A stretch of DNA of 40,081 bases. It comes from Marivita sp. (GTDB lineage: Bacteria; Pseudomonadota; Alphaproteobacteria; Rhodobacterales; Rhodobacteraceae). Under the pieces are notes generated by a model that did no database searches, was not told the origin of the DNA, and saw nothing but the letters and a program-made list of their open reading frames with translations. The stretch is from contig NZ_JALEGT010000012.1 of NCBI RefSeq assembly GCF_022763305.1, forward strand, positions 1-40,081, given 5' to 3'. The translations under genes were made by a program, and so were the position numbers. Positions 1 through 8,309 of this stretch are shown piece after piece (the stretch's first letter is position 1; the number at the start of each line of letters is the position of its first letter).

Positions 1-62
1 CTCATAATCAAACAGTACCAGCCGCTGCCCTGTTCAACATGTGGCAGAGTGAATCGGCCTAA
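1..62 (+). CDS. C-terminal end of a probable CpaE/TadZ pilus assembly ATPase (partial)
   Basis: The frame starting at base 3 is open from the left edge to a TAA at 60-62 and encodes about 19 residues ending in LFNMWQSESA. Only the tail is visible, so nothing in the residues themselves proves a function. The assignment rests on position: in Tad loci of this group the MinD-like localisation protein CpaE/TadZ is normally encoded directly before cpaF. The stop lies 20 bases before a strong Shine-Dalgarno sequence (AGGAGGA, 82-88) that serves the next gene. It could instead be another tad protein. Confidence 0.5.
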   Translation, partial: HNQTVPAAALFNMWQSESA

Positions 63-187
63 CAAAAAGTCAGGTCAATTCAGGAGGACGGGTATACAAG
101 AAATCGGCTGTCGAGGTCGCACCGGCAGCGAAAGCCGCCGCGGTCAAGGTCGAAACCCCGGCCAATTCGCCTGCACCGGCCAAAGCC

Positions 188-1525
188 TTGCGCAAGGTGC
201 TGCCGAAGAAGGCCGCCGTTGCAGAAACGGCGGATCGGGACAAGAAGCGCAAGGAGCGCCTGAGCGAAATCAAGCTCGAACTGCACCGCGCGCTGCTCGA
301 CAACCTGAACCTTGCGGCCCTCGATCAGGCGACCGAGAGCCAGCTCAAGGAAGAAATCAGCGCGATCACCAACGAAAGCCTGCAGGAAAAGGGCATGGTG
401 CTGAACCGCGAAGAGCGGATTGCGCTGAACCAGGAACTGTATGACGAAGTCAAGGGGCTCGGGCCCCTCGAGACATTGCTGAAAGACGAAACCGTCAGCG
501 ATATTCTCGTCAACGGTCCGCATCAGATTTTCGTGGAACGCAGCGGCAAGCTGCAGCTCAGCGATATCACCTTCAAGGACGAAAAGCACCTGATGCGGAT
601 CATCGACAAGATCGTGTCCGCCGTGGGCCGTCGCGTCGATGAATCGAACCCCTATGTGGACGCCCGTCTTCAGGATGGTTCGCGTTTCAACGCGATGGTG
701 CCGCCGATTGCGGTGGATGGCAGCCTCGTGTCCATTCGTAAATTCAAGACCGACAAGCTGAGCATCGACGACCTCGTCGCCTTCGGGGCCTTTACCGAGG
801 AAATGGCCGTCTACCTTCAGGCCGCCGTGGCGACACGTCTGAACATCATCGTGTCGGGTGGTACGGGTTCGGGTAAGACGACCACGCTCAACGCGCTGTC
901 TTCGTTCATCGACGACAGCGAGCGTATCCTGACGATCGAGGATACGGCGGAACTTCAGCTCCAGCAGACCCATGTGGGCCGGATGGAAAGCCGCCCGCCC
1001 AACGTCGAAGGCAAGGGCGCCGTAACCCCGCGCGACTGTCTCAAGAACGCGCTTCGTATGCGCCCCGACCGGATCATCGTGGGGGAAACGCGCGGCGAGG
1101 AAGTGATCGACATGCTGCAGGCCATGAACACTGGCCACGACGGCTCGATGACCACGATCCACGCCAACAGCGCCCGCGACGGGGTGAGCCGTCTGGAAAA
1201 CATGATCGCCATGGCCGGCATCGAGATGCCGCTCAAGGCGATGCGGTCCCAGATTTCCTCGGCTGTGAACCTCATCGTGCAGGCGTCGCGCCTGCAGGAT
1301 GGCTCGCGCCGCATGACGTCGATCACCGAAATCACCGGTATGGAGGGCGAAGTCATCTCCATGCAGGAAATCTTCCGCTTCCAGCGCGTCGGTCTCACGC
1401 CGGAAAACAAGATCATCGGCCATTTCACCGCCACGGGCGTCCGGTCCAACTATGCCGAACGCTTCAAGATGTGGGGCTATGACCTGCCGCCGTCGATCTA
1501 CGAACCCTTCAACGGGAACCATTGA
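188..1525 (+). CDS. cpaF: Tad/Flp pilus secretion ATPase CpaF (TadA)
   Basis: Cytoplasmic hexameric ATPase of the VirB11/GspE family that powers Flp pilus assembly with TadB and TadC. Counting from the TTG at 188, the protein has 445 residues. A charged N-terminal helical region is followed by the N-terminal secretion-ATPase domain (about 85-190), the Walker [10 protein letters not shown] (224-232), an Asp box near [11 protein letters not shown], and the GETRGEE and [16 protein letters not shown] motifs of this family. The start is problematic. The frame is open from base 53, the upstream codons encode a plausible lysine- and alanine-rich N-terminus (VYKKSAVEV and on), and AGGAGGA sits at 82-88, but no in-frame ATG, GTG or TTG occurs before TTG 188. 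Translation probably begins near base 92 at a non-standard codon, or the original start has been lost by a small deletion. tadB starts 2 bases after the stop. Confidence 0.93.
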   Translation: MRKVLPKKAAVAETADRDKKRKERLSEIKLELHRALLDNLNLAALDQATESQLKEEISAITNESLQEKGMVLNREERIALNQELYDEVKGLGPLETLLKDETVSDILVNGPHQIFVERSGKLQLSDITFKDEKHLMRIIDKIVSAVGRRVDESNPYVDARLQDGSRFNAMVPPIAVDGSLVSIRKFKTDKLSIDDLVAFGAFTEEMAVYLQAAVATRLNIIVSGGTGSGKTTTLNALSSFIDDSERILTIEDTAELQLQQTHVGRMESRPPNVEGKGAVTPRDCLKNALRMRPDRIIVGETRGEEVIDMLQAMNTGHDGSMTTIHANSARDGVSRLENMIAMAGIEMPLKAMRSQISSAVNLIVQASRLQDGSRRMTSITEITGMEGEVISMQEIFRFQRVGLTPENKIIGHFTATGVRSNYAERFKMWGYDLPPSIYEPFNGNH

Positions 1526-1527
1526 AC

Positions 1528-2496
1528 ATGACACTCAGCGCAGAACCGATCGTCTACGGTCTTATCTTCATTGCAGTTCTGGTGCTTGTCGAAGGCGTCT
1601 ACCTTGTCGCTTTCGGCAAGTCGATCAGCCTGAACAAGCGGGTAAACCGACGCCTTGAAATGCTCGACAAGGGCACAAAGCGCGACGAGGTGCTGGCCAA
1701 ACTCCGCAAGGAGATGGACCAACACATGAGTTCGCGCGGTTTGCCGCTCTACTCGATCCTCGCAGACCGGGCGCAGAAGGCCGCGATTGCCTTCACCCCG
1801 CAACAGCTGATCATGGTGATGGTCGCGGTCAGCGTCGTCGCCTTTGTCGGCCTCACCCTCGGGACCGAAGCCGGACTGGCGGTTCGGGTCGTGATGGGTG
1901 TCGCGATGGGTGTGGGCGGTGTGTTCTTCTGGGTGACAAGCAAGGCCAAGAAACGCGTCAGCCTGATTGAAGAACAGCTCCCCGATGCGGTCGAACTGAT
2001 GGTGCGCTCGCTCCGCGTCGGGCATCCGTTCTCGTCGGCCATCTCCATCGTGTCCAAGGAAATCAAGGATCCGCTGGCCACGGAATTCGGCCTGATCGCA
2101 GACGAATCCAGCTATGGCCGTGACATCGGCGAAGCCCTGAAGGCGATGGCGGAACGGCTCGACATGCAGGATTTGCGCTTCCTCGCGGTTGCGGTGTCCA
2201 TCCAGCAGCAATCGGGCGGCAACCTAGCGGAAATCCTCGAAGGACTGGCCAAGGTGATCCGCGCGCGGTTCCGCCTGTTTCGCCGCGTCAAGGCGATCAC
2301 CGCCGAGGCACAGTGGTCGGGCAAGTTCCTGTCGGGTTTCCCGGTTGGCGCGCTCATCGTGATCCAGCTGACCGATCCCAACTATTACGACGAAGTGATC
2401 GACCACCCCTGGTTCATCCCGGCCTGTTTCGTCGTCGGCGCGTTCCTGATCGCCAACCTGATCGTCATGCGCGCACTCGTGAATATCAAAGTCTGA
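1528..2496 (+). CDS. tadB: Tad pilus inner-membrane platform protein TadB
   Basis: Integral inner-membrane protein of the GspF/PilC type that forms the Flp pilus assembly platform together with TadC. The 322-residue product has an N-terminal membrane helix (roughly residues 8-28), two adjacent hydrophobic segments near 95-135, a central cytoplasmic T2SSF domain with LPDAVELMVRSLRVGHPF and QSGGNLAEILEGL, and two membrane segments at the C-terminus. This is the usual TadB length and layout. ATG 1528 was chosen because it follows the cpaF TGA (1523-1525) directly; a TTG at 1522 in the same frame overlaps that stop and is less likely. The short spacing indicates coupled translation with cpaF. Confidence 0.93.
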   Translation: MTLSAEPIVYGLIFIAVLVLVEGVYLVAFGKSISLNKRVNRRLEMLDKGTKRDEVLAKLRKEMDQHMSSRGLPLYSILADRAQKAAIAFTPQQLIMVMVAVSVVAFVGLTLGTEAGLAVRVVMGVAMGVGGVFFWVTSKAKKRVSLIEEQLPDAVELMVRSLRVGHPFSSAISIVSKEIKDPLATEFGLIADESSYGRDIGEALKAMAERLDMQDLRFLAVAVSIQQQSGGNLAEILEGLAKVIRARFRLFRRVKAITAEAQWSGKFLSGFPVGALIVIQLTDPNYYDEVIDHPWFIPACFVVGAFLIANLIVMRALVNIKV

Positions 2497-2506
2497 GGTC
2501 CCAACC

Positions 2507-3493
2507 ATGCAAGCCTTCAACCAATTCGCCTATGACTTGCTTGGTCCGGCCGGCCCGATGATCATCATCGCCGGGTTGGGCATTCTGTTGCTCGTCCTCG
2601 CCATCCCGATGTTCTTCATGTCCCGCGCCAACCCGATGGACCGGCTGGACAAGCAGACCTCCGGCCGCCAGCAGGTCGATGCGGCGACGCGCGCGGTGCT
2701 GCGGGACAAGCAGAAAAACCAGAAGCTCAACAAATACGCCCAGTTCCTTGAACCGCAGGACGCGAAAGAGCTGTCCGACGTTCGCATGAAGCTGTTGCAG
2801 GCCGGCTATCGGACCAAGGATGCGGTTCAACTGTATTACTTCTTGCAGTTCGTACTGGGCATCGGCGGTCTGATCCTGGGCTTGGTCTATTTCTACTTCG
2901 TCCTTGACCCGTCCAGCGCCACAACGCAGCAGACCGTGATGTATATCCTCGGGCCGGGCGCAGCGGGCTATATGTTCCCGAAATACTGGATCACCAGCCG
3001 GGTTCAGAAACGCCAGGAGGAAATCGAAAGCGGCTTTCCCGACAGTCTCGACATGATGCTGGTCTGCGTCGAAGCGGGTCAGTCCATGGATCAGGCCATC
3101 GTGCGCGTCAGCAAGGAATTGCGCGCCTCCTATCCCAGCCTCGCCGACGAGTTCGAGCTGGTCAGCTACGAGATGAAAGCCGGCAAGGACAAGACCATGG
3201 TTCTCAATGACATGGGCGAGCGCTGCGGCGTGCAGGACGTGATGTCCTTCGTGACGGTTCTCAACCAGAGCCAAAGCTTCGGTACGCCGATCTCCGACGC
3301 GCTTCGGGTCTATGCGGCAGAAATGCGTGACAAACGCGTGATGCGCGCCGAGGAAAAGGCAAACAAGTTGCCAACCAAAATGACATTGACCACAATGATG
3401 CTGACGGTGCCGCCGCTGCTGATCATTCTCGTGGGTCCTTCGGTCGTCGGCATCCAGCAGCTTGGAAGTCTCGGGAGTTCGATGGGGCAATGA
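2507..3493 (+). CDS. tadC: Tad pilus inner-membrane platform protein TadC
   Basis: Second GspF-type platform protein, thought to pair with TadB in the inner membrane. The product has 328 residues: one N-terminal membrane helix (about 15-38), two hydrophobic segments near 105-165, a T2SSF domain containing the family-typical FPDSLDMMLVCVEAGQSMDQA and a final membrane segment around 290-315. It begins 10 bases after the tadB stop. The tadD start codon overlaps its stop in an ATGA arrangement at 3490-3493, so the genes form one translation-coupled unit. Confidence 0.93.
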   Translation: MQAFNQFAYDLLGPAGPMIIIAGLGILLLVLAIPMFFMSRANPMDRLDKQTSGRQQVDAATRAVLRDKQKNQKLNKYAQFLEPQDAKELSDVRMKLLQAGYRTKDAVQLYYFLQFVLGIGGLILGLVYFYFVLDPSSATTQQTVMYILGPGAAGYMFPKYWITSRVQKRQEEIESGFPDSLDMMLVCVEAGQSMDQAIVRVSKELRASYPSLADEFELVSYEMKAGKDKTMVLNDMGERCGVQDVMSFVTVLNQSQSFGTPISDALRVYAAEMRDKRVMRAEEKANKLPTKMTLTTMMLTVPPLLIILVGPSVVGIQQLGSLGSSMGQ

Positions 3494-4053
3494 CGTTCGG
3501 CCGGTTCTGGCCCGCCTTCTTTCTGATCGGATTGGCCGCCTGTGGACCGGGCGGCTTTTCCACGTCTGATGACGCGGTATTTGCACCCAGTGTCGACCCT
3601 CGGGGCGAGGCCGTCGATCAACTGACCGTGGGCCATCGCCTGATGGCCGCGGGCGAATATGAACTCGCGCTCAGTTCGTTCAGCCTCGCTGCCGCCGAAC
3701 AAGGCCTTACTCCAGAAGTCCTGATGTCGCTCGGATCGGCCAATCTTGCTCTGGGACGCCTCAATCAGGCCGAGGACCTGCTGCGGCGGGCCACGAAAGA
3801 CGCGCCCGACACGCCCGATGGGTGGAACAATCTGGGTGTTGTTCTCATCGAAAAGGGCGAAACAGCCGAAGCAGCACAGGTGTTTCGCCGGGCTTTCGCC
3901 CTCGACAATGGCGAAAGTGTTGCAATTCGGGATAATCTGCGCTTGGCTCTCGCAAAATTGGAAAATTCGCAGTACACTGCGGAAACAGAACAACAATATA
4001 AACTTGTGCGGCGCGGCAATAGCGACTTTCTCATCCGCCCGACACAGTCATGA
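3490..4053 (+). CDS. tadD: TadD-like TPR lipoprotein
   Basis: Predicted outer-membrane-associated pilotin/assembly lipoprotein of the Tad system. The 187-residue product begins with a lipoprotein signal ending in the lipobox LAAC, with the lipidated Cys at residue 18. TPR-like helical pairs follow (for example EVLMSLGSANLALGRLNQAE and DGWNNLGVVLIEKGETAEAA). TadD is the TPR lipoprotein encoded after TadC in Tad loci and is thought to help the TadA/RcpA secretin complex. The four-base ATGA overlap with tadC and the 24-base gap to the next lipoprotein gene place it in the operon. Confidence 0.88.
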   Translation: MTFGRFWPAFFLIGLAACGPGGFSTSDDAVFAPSVDPRGEAVDQLTVGHRLMAAGEYELALSSFSLAAAEQGLTPEVLMSLGSANLALGRLNQAEDLLRRATKDAPDTPDGWNNLGVVLIEKGETAEAAQVFRRAFALDNGESVAIRDNLRLALAKLENSQYTAETEQQYKLVRRGNSDFLIRPTQS

Positions 4054-4077
4054 GGCAGAGCAGTAAAGGACGCAAAA

Positions 4078-4938
4078 ATGCGCCATCCCTTTATCGTGAC
4101 CCTGTGCGTAGCAGGGGCGTTTGTGGTTTCCGGATGCGAGCGTGGCATTGATACCGAGGCCGTTGACCGCGAATTCCAAGGGGTCAACGTCATTGACGGG
4201 ACCAATCTGAACGAGGTGATGCTGTCGGTTTCCGATCCGAACGAAGCCGTCGCCTATTTCCAGCGCGCCAGCAGCGCGGAGCCCGACCGTGTCGATCTCG
4301 CTCGGGGACTGGCGATTTCGCTCATCCGCGCGAAGCGCCACACCGAAGGGGTTGCGGCCTGGGCGCGCGTCGTCGAAAACGAAGCCGCGACCAATGACGA
4401 TCGTGTCGAGCTTGCGGATGCGCTTATCCGCAACAACGAATGGGATCGCGCGGAGACCGTGCTGAACGCCATTCCGCCCACACACGAGACCTACAAGCGC
4501 TATCGGCTCGAAGCGATGATCGCCGACAGCAAGAAACAATGGGACAAGGCCGACAGCTTCTACGAGACGGCGGTGGGCCTGACCACGACGCCCGCCTCGG
4601 TGATGAACAACTGGGGCTTTTCCAAGCTGACGCGCGGCGATTTCTCCGGGGCGGAGCGGCTCTTTACCGAGGCGATCCGCAATGATGACTCGCTCTTCAC
4701 CGCGAAGAACAACCTCGTTCTCGCACGCGGCGCGCAAGGCAATTACGTCCTGCCAGTTGTTCCCATGACACAGATCGAACGCGCGGAGCTCCTGCACACG
4801 ATGGGTCTTGCGGCGGTCAAGCGGGGTGATGTCGTCACCGGTCAGGGTCTGCTGCGCGACGCGATTGAAACCCATCCGCAGCACTTCGAAGCCGCGGCCC
4901 GCAGCCTCGAGGCACTTGAAGCCAATGTCGTGAACTGA
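4078..4938 (+). CDS. Second Tad-locus TPR lipoprotein
   Basis: A 286-residue lipoprotein with signal peptide and lipobox VSGC (Cys 20) and several TPR-like repeats across residues 45-275, such as VAYFQRASSAEPDRVDLARG and MNNWGFSKLTRGDFSGAERL. It resembles TadD in design but is longer and clearly distinct in sequence. It lies between tadD and the prepilin peptidase gene, 24 and 8 bases from its neighbours, so it is almost certainly a Tad assembly factor. Its exact partner is unknown; a scaffold for the secretin or pilotin is the natural inference. Confidence 0.85.
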   Translation: MRHPFIVTLCVAGAFVVSGCERGIDTEAVDREFQGVNVIDGTNLNEVMLSVSDPNEAVAYFQRASSAEPDRVDLARGLAISLIRAKRHTEGVAAWARVVENEAATNDDRVELADALIRNNEWDRAETVLNAIPPTHETYKRYRLEAMIADSKKQWDKADSFYETAVGLTTTPASVMNNWGFSKLTRGDFSGAERLFTEAIRNDDSLFTAKNNLVLARGAQGNYVLPVVPMTQIERAELLHTMGLAAVKRGDVVTGQGLLRDAIETHPQHFEAAARSLEALEANVVN

Positions 4939-4946
4939 GACGTCAG

Positions 4947-5438
4947 ATGGACATTTCGGCGTTCTCGGCTCTGGTTTTCCTGCCTTTTGTCTTGCCCTTG
5001 TGCGTCTACGTGACGTTCTCGGACATGCGCGACATGCGCATTCCGAACCAGATCGTCGTCGCGCTGTTTCTGGTGTTTGCAATTGTCGGATTGGTTGCCC
5101 TGCCCTTCGACGCATATCTCTGGCGCTATGTCCATCTGGTCGTGGTTCTGATTGCAGGCATCGCGCTCAATGCCGGCGGCGCAATGGGGGCCGGTGACGC
5201 CAAATTCGCCGCGGCCGCCGCCCCTTTCATCCACGTGGGCGATCTGCGCCTGCTGATGGCGCTCTTCGCCGCGAACATCCTTGCCGCCTTCCTTGCCCAT
5301 CGCCTCGCCAAGCATACGGCACTACGCAACATCGCCCCTCATTGGAAAAGCTGGACCAATCCCAAGTTCCCCATGGGCATGGCATTGGGTGGATCTCTGG
5401 CCATCTATCTTGGCCTCGGGGCGTGGTTCGGCCGGTAG
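4947..5438 (+). CDS. tadV: TadV/CpaA-type prepilin peptidase
   Basis: Inner-membrane aspartic peptidase (A24 family) that removes the leader peptide from Flp prepilin and the TadE/TadF pseudopilins. The 163-residue, mostly hydrophobic protein is the short form without the N-terminal methylase-type domain, as is typical of TadV. Both catalytic aspartates are present: one in FSDMRDMRIPN (about residues 27-37) and one in the GxGD motif GAMGAGDAKF (about residues 74-83). The gene starts 8 bases after the TPR lipoprotein gene and is followed by a 98-base gap carrying an inverted repeat. Confidence 0.92.
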   Translation: MDISAFSALVFLPFVLPLCVYVTFSDMRDMRIPNQIVVALFLVFAIVGLVALPFDAYLWRYVHLVVVLIAGIALNAGGAMGAGDAKFAAAAAPFIHVGDLRLLMALFAANILAAFLAHRLAKHTALRNIAPHWKSWTNPKFPMGMALGGSLAIYLGLGAWFGR

Positions 5439-5493
5439 TCTGCCAACAACCTGTCCCGACCCAGCCCTTCTGTTGCCACAATGGCCTGTCACA

Positions 5494-5520
5494 GTTCAGC
5501 CCAACGACTTTTGGCTGAAC
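5494..5520. repeat. Perfect 8-bp inverted repeat before the AAA ATPase gene
   Basis: GTTCAGCC at 5494-5501 and GGCTGAAC at 5513-5520 are perfect inverse copies with 11 bases between. No T-run follows, so this is not a classic terminator. It lies 16 bases before the ATG at 5537 and could be an operator or a stem-loop in the leader. Confidence 0.55.
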
Positions 5521-5536
5521 CGATCCGGGGCTCCCC

Positions 5537-6841
5537 ATGAACATGCAAACCAGCGCCGTCATGGCGCCTCCTCCGCCCAAGCGCATCGAAGACATGAAGC
5601 TGCAACCGGTCATGATGCGGGATATCCTGCTCAAGACCATGTTCCGCAAGAACGTGTCGACGGCGACCGCGATTGCACAGAGCATCTGCCTCCCGGTGCC
5701 GATCACGCAGGAACTGATCGACATGGCGCGCGGCCAGTTGCTCCTCGAGGCGACCGGTACGCTGAACGCCAATAACGGCTCAGAGATGGGCTACCAGCTC
5801 ACCGATGCGGGCAAAGCCCGCGCGTTGGACGCACTTGCCCAATCTGAATATTACGGCGCGATGCCGGTGCCGCTTGCGGTCTATTCCGAACAGGTCAAAC
5901 GCCAGTCGATCCGCAACATTCATATCTCGCGCGATCAGTTGACCAATGCGATGGGGCACCTGATCCTGCCGCCGGACCTGCTCAGCAATCTCGGACCCGC
6001 CGTGGGCGCGGGACGGTCGATCCTGATGTACGGACCACCGGGGAACGGGAAATCGTCGATCTCGAACGGCATCCGCGACGCGATGGGCGACAAGATCTAC
6101 ATCCCGCACGCCATCGAATATGCAGGCCAGGTGATCACCGTCTACGACCCGATCGTGCACAGCGCCGCCGAAACCGCCGGCACGGCCACGGGGCTGCGCC
6201 TGACCAACCGGTTTGACACGCGCTACGTGCTCTGCGCCCGCCCCACGGTGATCACCGGGGGTGAACTGTCGCTCGACATGCTCGATCTGGTCTACAACCC
6301 GACCGCGCGCACCTATCAGGCGCCGCTGCAGCTCAAATCCACCGGCGGCATCTTCATCGTCGACGACCTTGGCCGTCAGGCCGAGCCGCCGCAGAAGCTG
6401 GTGAACCGCTGGATCGTTCCGCTGGAAGAGGCGCGCGACATTCTGGCTCTGCAATCGGGCGAGAAATTCGAAGTGCCCTTCGACACGCTTGTGATTTTCT
6501 CGACCAACTTCCACCCGAACGAAATCTTCGACCAGGCCGCGCTGCGCCGGATCTTCTTCAAGATCAAGATCGACGGCCCGGACCAGCAGAACTTCCTCAA
6601 GATCTTCTCGATGGTGGCGAAGAAAAAGCAGATGCAGCTTTGCGAGAAATCGCTCATCCACCTGCTGAAGAACAAGTACCCGACGATCAAGAACGTCTAC
6701 GCGAACTATCAGCCGGTCTTCCTGATCGACCAGATGATCGCTGTTTGCGATTTCGAGGGCTGGCCTTACAAGATGACGCCAGAGCTGATCGACCGGGCGT
6801 GGGCCAACATGTTCGTCAAGGACGAAAAGATCGTCAAATAA
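5537..6841 (+). CDS. AAA-type ATPase linked to the Tad locus
   Basis: A 434-residue predicted cytoplasmic ATPase. Residues 20-110 form an N-terminal helical, winged-helix-like region. The ATPase core follows, with Walker A GPPGNGKS at 166-173 and Walker B-like GGIFIVDDLGRQ near 275-286, then STNFHPNEIFDQAALRRIFF, which resembles the sensor-1/arginine-finger stretch of AAA proteins. No membrane segment or signal peptide is seen. The protein is not one of the core Tad components. Its gene lies 98 bases after tadV on the same strand, separated by an inverted repeat, so it may be an accessory or regulatory factor for pilus production. Function is inferred from position only. The start is the first ATG, and a second in-frame ATG lies at 5543. 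Confidence 0.8.
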   Translation: MNMQTSAVMAPPPPKRIEDMKLQPVMMRDILLKTMFRKNVSTATAIAQSICLPVPITQELIDMARGQLLLEATGTLNANNGSEMGYQLTDAGKARALDALAQSEYYGAMPVPLAVYSEQVKRQSIRNIHISRDQLTNAMGHLILPPDLLSNLGPAVGAGRSILMYGPPGNGKSSISNGIRDAMGDKIYIPHAIEYAGQVITVYDPIVHSAAETAGTATGLRLTNRFDTRYVLCARPTVITGGELSLDMLDLVYNPTARTYQAPLQLKSTGGIFIVDDLGRQAEPPQKLVNRWIVPLEEARDILALQSGEKFEVPFDTLVIFSTNFHPNEIFDQAALRRIFFKIKIDGPDQQNFLKIFSMVAKKKQMQLCEKSLIHLLKNKYPTIKNVYANYQPVFLIDQMIAVCDFEGWPYKMTPELIDRAWANMFVKDEKIVK

Positions 6842-6874
6842 GCGCGACAGGCCGATTTTCAGTCGCCTGAGAAT

Positions 6875-6890
6875 CGCGGACGCGTCCGCG
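6875..6890. repeat. Perfect 16-bp palindrome
   Basis: CGCGGACGCGTCCGCG reads identically on both strands, 33 bases after the ATPase stop. It has no loop and no T-run. The following bases repeat GCGTCCGC once more. It may be a protein-binding site or simply a GC-rich coincidence. Confidence 0.5.
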
Positions 6891-6947
6891 CGTCCGCATC
6901 CCGGATCAGCCGCGCGTGCTGGCGTGCAAAAAACGCAAGATTAGCCC

Positions 6948-6976
6948 TTGACGCCACGCCGCACCGCTCGTACTCA
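6948..6976 (+). promoter_or_regulatory. Putative sigma-70-type promoter of the tRNA gene
   Basis: TTGACG at 6948-6953 is a near-perfect -35 box. Seventeen bases later TACTCA (6971-6976) is a weak -10 candidate. Transcription would start a few bases before the tRNA at 6988. The -35 is convincing, the -10 less so. Confidence 0.45.
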
Positions 6977-6987
6977 CGCGGCGGTCC

Positions 6988-7064
<77 letters not shown>

Positions 7065-7178
7065 TTTCCCAGCAGATGCCAGATCAGCGCCCAACCATGC
7101 GGCGCCCCGACCCTTCCGTGTCGACAGGCGTCGGAAAGAAAACAGACGCGCCACGGCACAGCCCGCTAGAGGGGACAT

Positions 7179-8126
7179 ATGACACGCGTAGATCAAGCCG
7201 CCCCCTCGACCGACCGCATCCTTGCCGGTGTCGCCCTGATGATCGGGTTCTGCGTGACCGCCCCCCTGCTTGATGTGGCCGCCAAGCTGGCCTCGAGCAG
7301 CGTTCCGGTCGGTCAGATCACCGCTGCCCGTTTCATCGTGCAATGCCTGCTGATGGCACCCGTGGTCATGCTGATGGGACTGTCGCTTCGGGTGGGCCGA
7401 GGGCTGTGGTTCGCGCTCGTCATCCGGGCGACGCTGCTGCTCTTGTCGACCTTCTGCTTCATTGCGGCGATCCGCGTGATGCCACTGGCCGATGCGCTGG
7501 CCATCGTCTTCGTCGCGCCATTCATCGTGCTGCTCGTGGGCAAGTTCTACCTGAGCGAAGATGTCGGACCCCGTCGCGTTGCGGCAGCACTGGTCGGGTT
7601 CGTGGGGGTGCTTTTCGTCATCCAACCCAGTTTCTCCGCCTTCGGCGCGGTGGCGCTGTTCCCGCTGGGAACCGCGGTGGGGTTTGCCTTCTACATCCTC
7701 GTCACACGCGGATTGTCACGAAAGGTTCATCCCGTAACGCTCCAATTCTATACCGGTCTGATCGCAAGTGCCTTGTGCCTGCCGATCATGTTCCTCGCCG
7801 ACGGCACGGGGTCCGACCTTCTTGACCCGGTCTGGCCGCAGGGCATCACATGGGTCTGGCTGCTGGGCGTCGGTCTTTTCGCCACCGTAAGTCACATGAT
7901 GATGACCTATGCGCTGTCGATGGCGCCTTCCGCGACACTGGCACCGTTGCAATACTTGGAACTGCCCGTCGCAACCTTGCTTGGCTATCTGGTCTTTGGC
8001 GACTTCCCCAACGCCCTGACCTTGACCGGGATCGCCATCATCATCGGCGCGGGGCTCTACATGATCCATCGCGAACGCGTCACCGCGCGCGAACTGATCA
8101 CGGAACGGGCCGCGCCGCCGATCTGA
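7179..8126 (+). CDS. DMT-superfamily (EamA) transporter
   Basis: An inner-membrane permease of 315 residues with about ten predicted hydrophobic helices arranged as two EamA repeats, the first from about residue 15 to 145 and the second from about 155 to 295. Features such as FIAAIRVMPLADALAIVF at the end of the first repeat and APLQYLELPVATLLGY in the second are typical of the drug/metabolite transporter superfamily. The ligand cannot be read from sequence; amino acids or other small metabolites are common for the family. The start has a good ribosome site (GAGGGGA, ending 5 bases before ATG 7179). It stands alone between the tRNA and the paa promoter. Confidence 0.88.
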   Translation: MTRVDQAAPSTDRILAGVALMIGFCVTAPLLDVAAKLASSSVPVGQITAARFIVQCLLMAPVVMLMGLSLRVGRGLWFALVIRATLLLLSTFCFIAAIRVMPLADALAIVFVAPFIVLLVGKFYLSEDVGPRRVAAALVGFVGVLFVIQPSFSAFGAVALFPLGTAVGFAFYILVTRGLSRKVHPVTLQFYTGLIASALCLPIMFLADGTGSDLLDPVWPQGITWVWLLGVGLFATVSHMMMTYALSMAPSATLAPLQYLELPVATLLGYLVFGDFPNALTLTGIAIIIGAGLYMIHRERVTARELITERAAPPI

Positions 8127-8198
8127 AGACATCCAGACCGCATGCGCCGTTCAGCAGGCTGGAGATCTGACGCCGAAAAAACGTTACCGAATGATTTA

Positions 8199-8215
8199 AC
8201 ATCACTCTCTGATGT
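8199..8215. promoter_or_regulatory. Palindromic operator candidate upstream of paaA
   Basis: ACATCA (8199-8204) and TGATGT (8210-8215) are inverse copies around CTCTC. The flanks TTA and AAC give a TTaACATCA/TGATGTAAC-like site. It ends 10 bases before the -35 box of the paaA promoter. A regulator of phenylacetate catabolism such as the PaaX encoded at 15851 could bind here, but this is inferred from position. Confidence 0.5.
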
Positions 8216-8225
8216 AACATTATGA

Positions 8226-8254
8226 TTGCGCGAAACCGTCAAACAGAGTATGAT
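8226..8254 (+). promoter_or_regulatory. Sigma-70-type promoter of paaABCDE
   Basis: TTGCGC (8226-8231) and TATGAT (8249-8254) are separated by exactly 17 bases, which is good -35/-10 geometry. The predicted transcript starts near 8261 and leaves a leader of about 50 bases before the paaA ATG. Confidence 0.6.
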
Positions 8255-8309
8255 AAGGCCACGTTCAACGACCCAGATCGTGTCTCGTTTTTTCAGGAAA
8301 GAGCACCCC

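Noticed and set aside
80-1534. Long minus-strand open frame of 484 codons opposite cpaF
   Set aside because: It lies entirely opposite a well-supported ATPase gene, is rich in His, Arg and Asp as expected for the complement of high-GC coding DNA, and shows no domain.
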